A DNA stretch of 64,000 nucleotides from positions 124,001 to 188,000 of the forward strand of contig NZ_JAGINO010000002.1 of the NCBI RefSeq assembly GCF_017876115.1. Reading direction: 5' to 3'. The DNA comes from Azospirillum picis (GTDB taxonomy: Bacteria > Pseudomonadota > Alphaproteobacteria > Azospirillales > Azospirillaceae). Every line of letters begins with the position of its first letter. Position 1 is the first letter of the stretch. The position numbers and the translations under genes are program-made. Below are positions 59,567 to 64,000 of this stretch, one piece after another. The notes beneath the pieces are model-generated. The model was not told the origin of the DNA, did not search any database, and was given only the letters and a program-made list of their open reading frames with translations.

Positions 59567-61483
59567 TCAGGCGTCGTCAAAGTCACCATCATCCGTCATT
59601 CCCAGACCGGACTTTATGACCTCCTGCTGAAGAGCCACGACCCTCGCGAAGTTTGCCTCGCTGTTGTCACGGGTCAGAGCCGTCTTCGCTTCCCTAAGAT
59701 CGTCGAGCACCCTCTCATGATGCAGATGCCGCCATGCCGGCCACCAGCCCTTCCGCGCGTCATCGGGTGACGCATCCGGCCGGGCGAAAGCGGCATGGAT
59801 ATAGGTCGACTCGCTTAGCAAAGCACCGACCATCGTATCATGGCCGGCGGATGACAAGTGGCGACAAAGCGCAGCGGCGTCAAGTGTCGAGTCGCCGTTG
59901 GCCTCGTCGGAAAGGCATTCGATCACCGTCCAACGCAGTTTTTCCAGCTCGGGGTCGCTGAACGGCAACAGCCCCATCGGCTCGGCCAACTCGCCGAAAA
60001 GCTCGGGATGATTGATCAGGGTGGCCAGCAGGATGCGCTCCCGCACCAGGGCGAGGCGGGAGGCGCGCCCCCTGCCCTCGCCGGCCGGCTTCGACGTGCG
60101 GGCGCCCGGCACGCCGGGCACATGGCGGCGCGGCGGCTCGCCGAAACGGCCCCGCCCCTGTCCCGGAACCCACGGGCGGCTCCAGGAACCGCCGCCGGAT
60201 CGCACGGGGGCGAACGCCTCGTCAACGCGCCGACGCATCTCGGTGCGGTAGAAGCTCTGGACGTCGCGGTCGGCGATGGCCGAGACGCGCCCTTCCAGCG
60301 CCGCCTTGACGGCCGCCTTGGCTTCCGGCGTATCGGTGGAGCGTCCCTCACTCTCCATCCGCCAGAGCGCCTCCGACAGCGGAATCGCCGCCTCCAGCAC
60401 CGCCCCCATCGCCTTGGCCCCCTGGGCGCGGATCAGGCTGTCGGGGTCCTCGCCCTCCGGCAGGAAGGCCACCCGGGCCGACTGGCCGGGCGCCAGATGC
60501 GGCAGGATGCGCTCCACCGCACGCCATGCGGCGCGCCGGCCGGCATTGTCGCCGTCGAAGCAGAGGAAGGGAACCTTCTCGGCCGCCGGGATCAGCTTCC
60601 ACAGTTCCTGGACCTGGGTCTCGGTCAGCGCGGTGCCCAGCGGCGCCACCGCGCCCTCGAAGCCGGCGCGCACCAGCGCGATGACATCCATGTAGCCTTC
60701 GGCGACGATCACCGGCTTGCCGTCCGCCGCCGCCTGCCTGGCCCGCGACAGCCCATAGAGCAGTGTGCCCTTGTGGAAGAGCGGGGTGTCGGCGGTATTG
60801 ACGTATTTGGGCCCGTCGCCCTCCAGGATGCGGCCGCCAAAGGCGACCACCTGCCCGCGGCGGTCGGTCACCGGAAACATCACGCGATTGCGGAAGAAGC
60901 TGTAGGGCGCACGCCCGTCGTCCGGCCGCTTCAGCAACCCGGCATTGACCATGTCCTCGTCGGAAAAGCCCTGCTTGCCGAGATGGCTGCGCAGCGCCCC
61001 GGAGTCGCCGGGCGCATAGCCGAGCCGGAAGCGGGCAATGGTGTCGCCATCCAGGCCGCGGCGCAGCAGGTAGTCGAGCCCCGGCCGACCCACCGGGGCA
61101 TGAAGCTGCTGCTCGAACCAGCGCGCCGCCTGCTCCACCAGGTCGTGCAGGGTCTTGCGCCGTTCGTAGCGCTGACGGTCCTCCTCGGTCGGACGCGGTA
61201 CCGGAAGCCCGGCCTCGCCGGCGAGATGTTCCACCGCTTCGGGAAAGCCCAGGTTGTCGTGGCGCATGACGAAGCCGATGACGTCGCCATGGGCTCCGCA
61301 GCCGAAGCAATGGAAGAAGCCCTTCTGGTCGTTGACGTAGAAGGACGGGGATTTCTCGTTGTGGAACGGACAGGGCGCCTTGAACTCCCGGCCCGCGCGG
61401 ATCAGGCGCAGGCGCTTGGAGACCACCTCCGACAGGGCCAGCCGGCTGCGCAGCTCCTCCAGGAATTGGGGCGGGAAAGCCAT
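59567..61483 (-). CDS. dnaG: DNA primase
   Basis: A 638-residue DnaG that makes RNA primers for chromosome replication. The zinc-binding domain is CPFHNEKSPSFYV...FHCFGCGAHGD, the TOPRIM core includes VIVAEGYMDVIAL and CFDGDNAGRRAAWRAV, and the helical C-terminus for DnaB contact is less conserved. ATG 61483 gives the standard N-terminus MAFPPQFLEELRSRLALSEV. The open frame extends further but without family likeness. Confidence 0.97.
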   Translation of the reverse strand: MAFPPQFLEELRSRLALSEVVSKRLRLIRAGREFKAPCPFHNEKSPSFYVNDQKGFFHCFGCGAHGDVIGFVMRHDNLGFPEAVEHLAGEAGLPVPRPTEEDRQRYERRKTLHDLVEQAARWFEQQLHAPVGRPGLDYLLRRGLDGDTIARFRLGYAPGDSGALRSHLGKQGFSDEDMVNAGLLKRPDDGRAPYSFFRNRVMFPVTDRRGQVVAFGGRILEGDGPKYVNTADTPLFHKGTLLYGLSRARQAAADGKPVIVAEGYMDVIALVRAGFEGAVAPLGTALTETQVQELWKLIPAAEKVPFLCFDGDNAGRRAAWRAVERILPHLAPGQSARVAFLPEGEDPDSLIRAQGAKAMGAVLEAAIPLSEALWRMESEGRSTDTPEAKAAVKAALEGRVSAIADRDVQSFYRTEMRRRVDEAFAPVRSGGGSWSRPWVPGQGRGRFGEPPRRHVPGVPGARTSKPAGEGRGRASRLALVRERILLATLINHPELFGELAEPMGLLPFSDPELEKLRWTVIECLSDEANGDSTLDAAALCRHLSSAGHDTMVGALLSESTYIHAAFARPDASPDDARKGWWPAWRHLHHERVLDDLREAKTALTRDNSEANFARVVALQQEVIKSGLGMTDDGDFDDA

Positions 61484-61642
61484 GGTCGGACGGTCACCGG
61501 GGTGTGTTGGGCGCTGGGCAGGTTTTCCGGGGCCGCCCATGGGCGAGCGGAGTCCGGGAAACCTGCCCAGGCTATAGCAGAGGCATAGTATGGGGACCAG
61601 CGGCGGTCGTCCCAAGGGCGCAAGCGGACAGCAGGGGGTCGG

Positions 61643-61704
61643 CGGCCCCAAGTCCCCCCCGGCCCGGGACCGTCCGATGCCGGGCCGGGGGAGACTTGGG
61701 CCGC
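61643..61704 (-). terminator. Long hairpin between yqeY and dnaG
   Basis: About 24 pairs, with one bulge and one mismatch, between CGGCCCCAAGTC... and the complementary GACTTGGGCCG arm, starting 17 bases after the yqeY stop. No T run follows, so it may act as a terminator, attenuator or RNA-processing signal between the two genes. Confidence 0.5.
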
Positions 61705-61720
61705 TGCGGAAATGCCGCGC

Positions 61721-62185
61721 CTACTTCCCGGACAGCCGCTGCTTCACCAGGCCGCCGGCCTTGGCGAAATCCATCTGGCCGGCATGCCGGGCCTTCAGCT
61801 CCGCCATCACCCGGCCCATGTCCTTGATGCTCGACGCCCCCAGTTCCGAGACGATGGCATCGATGGCGCCGCCGGCCTCCTCCTCGCTCATCTGCCTGGG
61901 CAGGAAACGCTCGATGACGGCGATCTCCTCGCGTTCCTGCTGGGCCAGCTCGGGGCGGCCGCCCTGGTCGTAGAGGGCGGCCGATTCGTTGCGCTGCTTC
62001 ACCAGCCCCTGCAGCATCGACAGGATCTCGCCTTCATCGATGCCATCGGTCACGCCGCGGGTGCGGGCGGCGATATCGCGGTCCTTCAGGGCGGCGTTGA
62101 TCATGCGGATGGTCGAGACCGCGCGCGTGTCCCTGGCGCGCATCGCATCCTTCAGGGAGTCGTTGAACCGCGTGCGCAGCGTCAT
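61721..62185 (-). CDS. GatB/YqeY domain protein
   Basis: A 154-residue YqeY-family protein: MTLRTRFNDSLKDAMRARDT, VKQRNESAALYDQGGRPELA and FLPRQMSEEE. The fold is that of the GatB tail that binds tRNA in the amidotransferase. The free protein's role is unclear. It stands upstream of dnaG, as in many alphaproteobacteria. Confidence 0.92.
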   Translation of the reverse strand: MTLRTRFNDSLKDAMRARDTRAVSTIRMINAALKDRDIAARTRGVTDGIDEGEILSMLQGLVKQRNESAALYDQGGRPELAQQEREEIAVIERFLPRQMSEEEAGGAIDAIVSELGASSIKDMGRVMAELKARHAGQMDFAKAGGLVKQRLSGK

Positions 62186-62559
62186 GTCTTTTGTTCCTTG
62201 GTCCTGGATCATGTCCGGTCGGGCCGGCGCCTGCGGAGCCGGAAGCCGACTATTCCGAAAACAGTCGTGGATTGCCATTCCAAATAAGGGGTCGCCGGAT
62301 CAGGGATCCGAGAGGGCGCGGCGGTCGCGGAACCGCGCAGCCCGGCCCTGCAAAGCTATTGCTGGAAATCCGGCGGCCAATCGTCATATAGCATGTCCGG
62401 CCCATCCGATCAGCCCGCTCGATCCCACGATCCCCGTCGTCACGGCGGATGTGGGGTGTGAGCGGCTACGTGTGCGCGCCCGGCGGGACGCTTGGCCGTC
62501 GCCGTTCCGCCGCTCACCCGATCCGTCGACGGCCGCGGTTTTTGGGAAGGTCCATCGGA
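62186..62559. other. Divergent promoter region between yqeY and carA
   Basis: These 374 bases should carry the promoters of both genes. No gene or clear hairpin was found. A weak TTGCTG ... CATATA pair at 62359-62390 has too long a spacer to be called a sigma-70 promoter with confidence. Confidence 0.4.
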
Positions 62560-63735
<1,176 letters not shown>

Positions 63736-63766
63736 CGCCGGCCCCGCACCGGCACCGCGGAAGGAA

Positions 63767-63801
63767 GGGGGGAACGCCTCACGGCGGCTCCCCCCTTTTT
63801 T
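63767..63801 (+). terminator. Rho-independent terminator after carA
   Basis: A GC stem made of GGGGGG and CGCC pairing with GGCG and CCCCCC is followed by six T. It lies 31 bases past the carA stop, so carB is probably not co-transcribed. The reverse strand could also end transcription of the convergent small ORF. Confidence 0.85.
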
Positions 63802-63994
63802 ATTCCTCTTTCTCTGTTTCCCGGTCGGCGGAGCGGTTGCGGGGCTGCACCCGCTTGATGCCGCCATAGCAGGTGGTGCCGCCGCGCGCGCCAGGCGATC
63901 CCGCGGGCTGTCCGTAGTCGGTGCAATCGGCGGAATGACCGGCAGCCTTTTCGGCCGTCTTCTGGTCGCGAGGCTGTGATTTGCGATCGTCCAC
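63800..63994 (-). CDS. Small hypothetical ORF convergent with carA
   Basis: A 64-residue polar protein from GTG 63994, with SADCTDYGQPAGSPGARGG and TCYGGIKRVQPRNRSADRET. It is hydrophilic and low in complexity at both ends. No family is recognised and it may be a chance frame. Confidence 0.35.
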   Translation of the reverse strand: MDDRKSQPRDQKTAEKAAGHSADCTDYGQPAGSPGARGGTTCYGGIKRVQPRNRSADRETEKEE

Positions 63995-64000
63995 AGTGGC

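Overview
The window is chromosomal DNA of a GC-rich alphaproteobacterium, most like an Azospirillum or related Rhodospirillales. The evidence is the yqeY-dnaG-rpoD block with carA divergent from it, the style of the core proteins, and a tRNA with a CAU anticodon next to rpoD. No name can be proved from sequence alone. A 43.5-kb lambda-type prophage (13706-57227) interrupts the host DNA and fills about two thirds of the window.

Left host flank (1-13705): a DUF2934 protein running off the edge; a secreted polysaccharide deacetylase; two small hypothetical proteins; a glycogen-debranching-type amylo-alpha-1,6-glucosidase with a TreZ trehalohydrolase (trehalose from glycogen); a secreted protein of unknown role; a zinc alcohol dehydrogenase coupled to a membrane/SRPBCC protein; an alpha/beta hydrolase; and an ECF sigma factor with a membrane anti-sigma factor. 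EcfG-like promoter motifs (GGAA, 17 bases, CGTT-like) lie upstream of the sigma gene and of the DUF2934 gene.

Prophage: it sits in the 3' end of a tRNA-Ile/Met(CAU) gene and is bounded by 48-bp direct repeats. From the right end inward, the + strand carries the integrase, a small HTH (Xis/AlpA-like) protein, a DndC-like PP-loop protein, a 34-residue membrane peptide, a short Spo11/TopoVI-A-like TOPRIM protein, several small proteins and an S24-type CI repressor. The - strand carries Cro-, CII- and other early proteins, a Prim-Pol protein, two DNA methyltransferases and a D5-type primase-helicase. After a repeat-rich gap come terminase, gpW, portal, S49 protease, scaffold, decoration protein, capsid, connectors, tail tube, G/GT chaperones made by a -1 frameshift, tape measure, tail tip, fibres, and a lysis cassette ending in Rz/Rz1 spanins. 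One AT-richer methyltransferase gene on the + strand interrupts the late operon and looks like lysogenic-conversion cargo. Every expected module is present and no broken gene was seen, so the prophage may be functional.

Right host flank (57228-64000): the rest of the tRNA, a strong rpoD terminator, rpoD, dnaG, yqeY, then divergent carA with its own terminator and a small convergent ORF.

The observations most worth following are the coupled TopoVI-A-like / membrane-peptide / DndC-like cassette, a long second reading frame inside the cytosine methyltransferase gene that itself looks like a phage protein family, three copies of a D5 C-terminal-type domain, and a GCTCCCT repeat cluster beside the primase-helicase.
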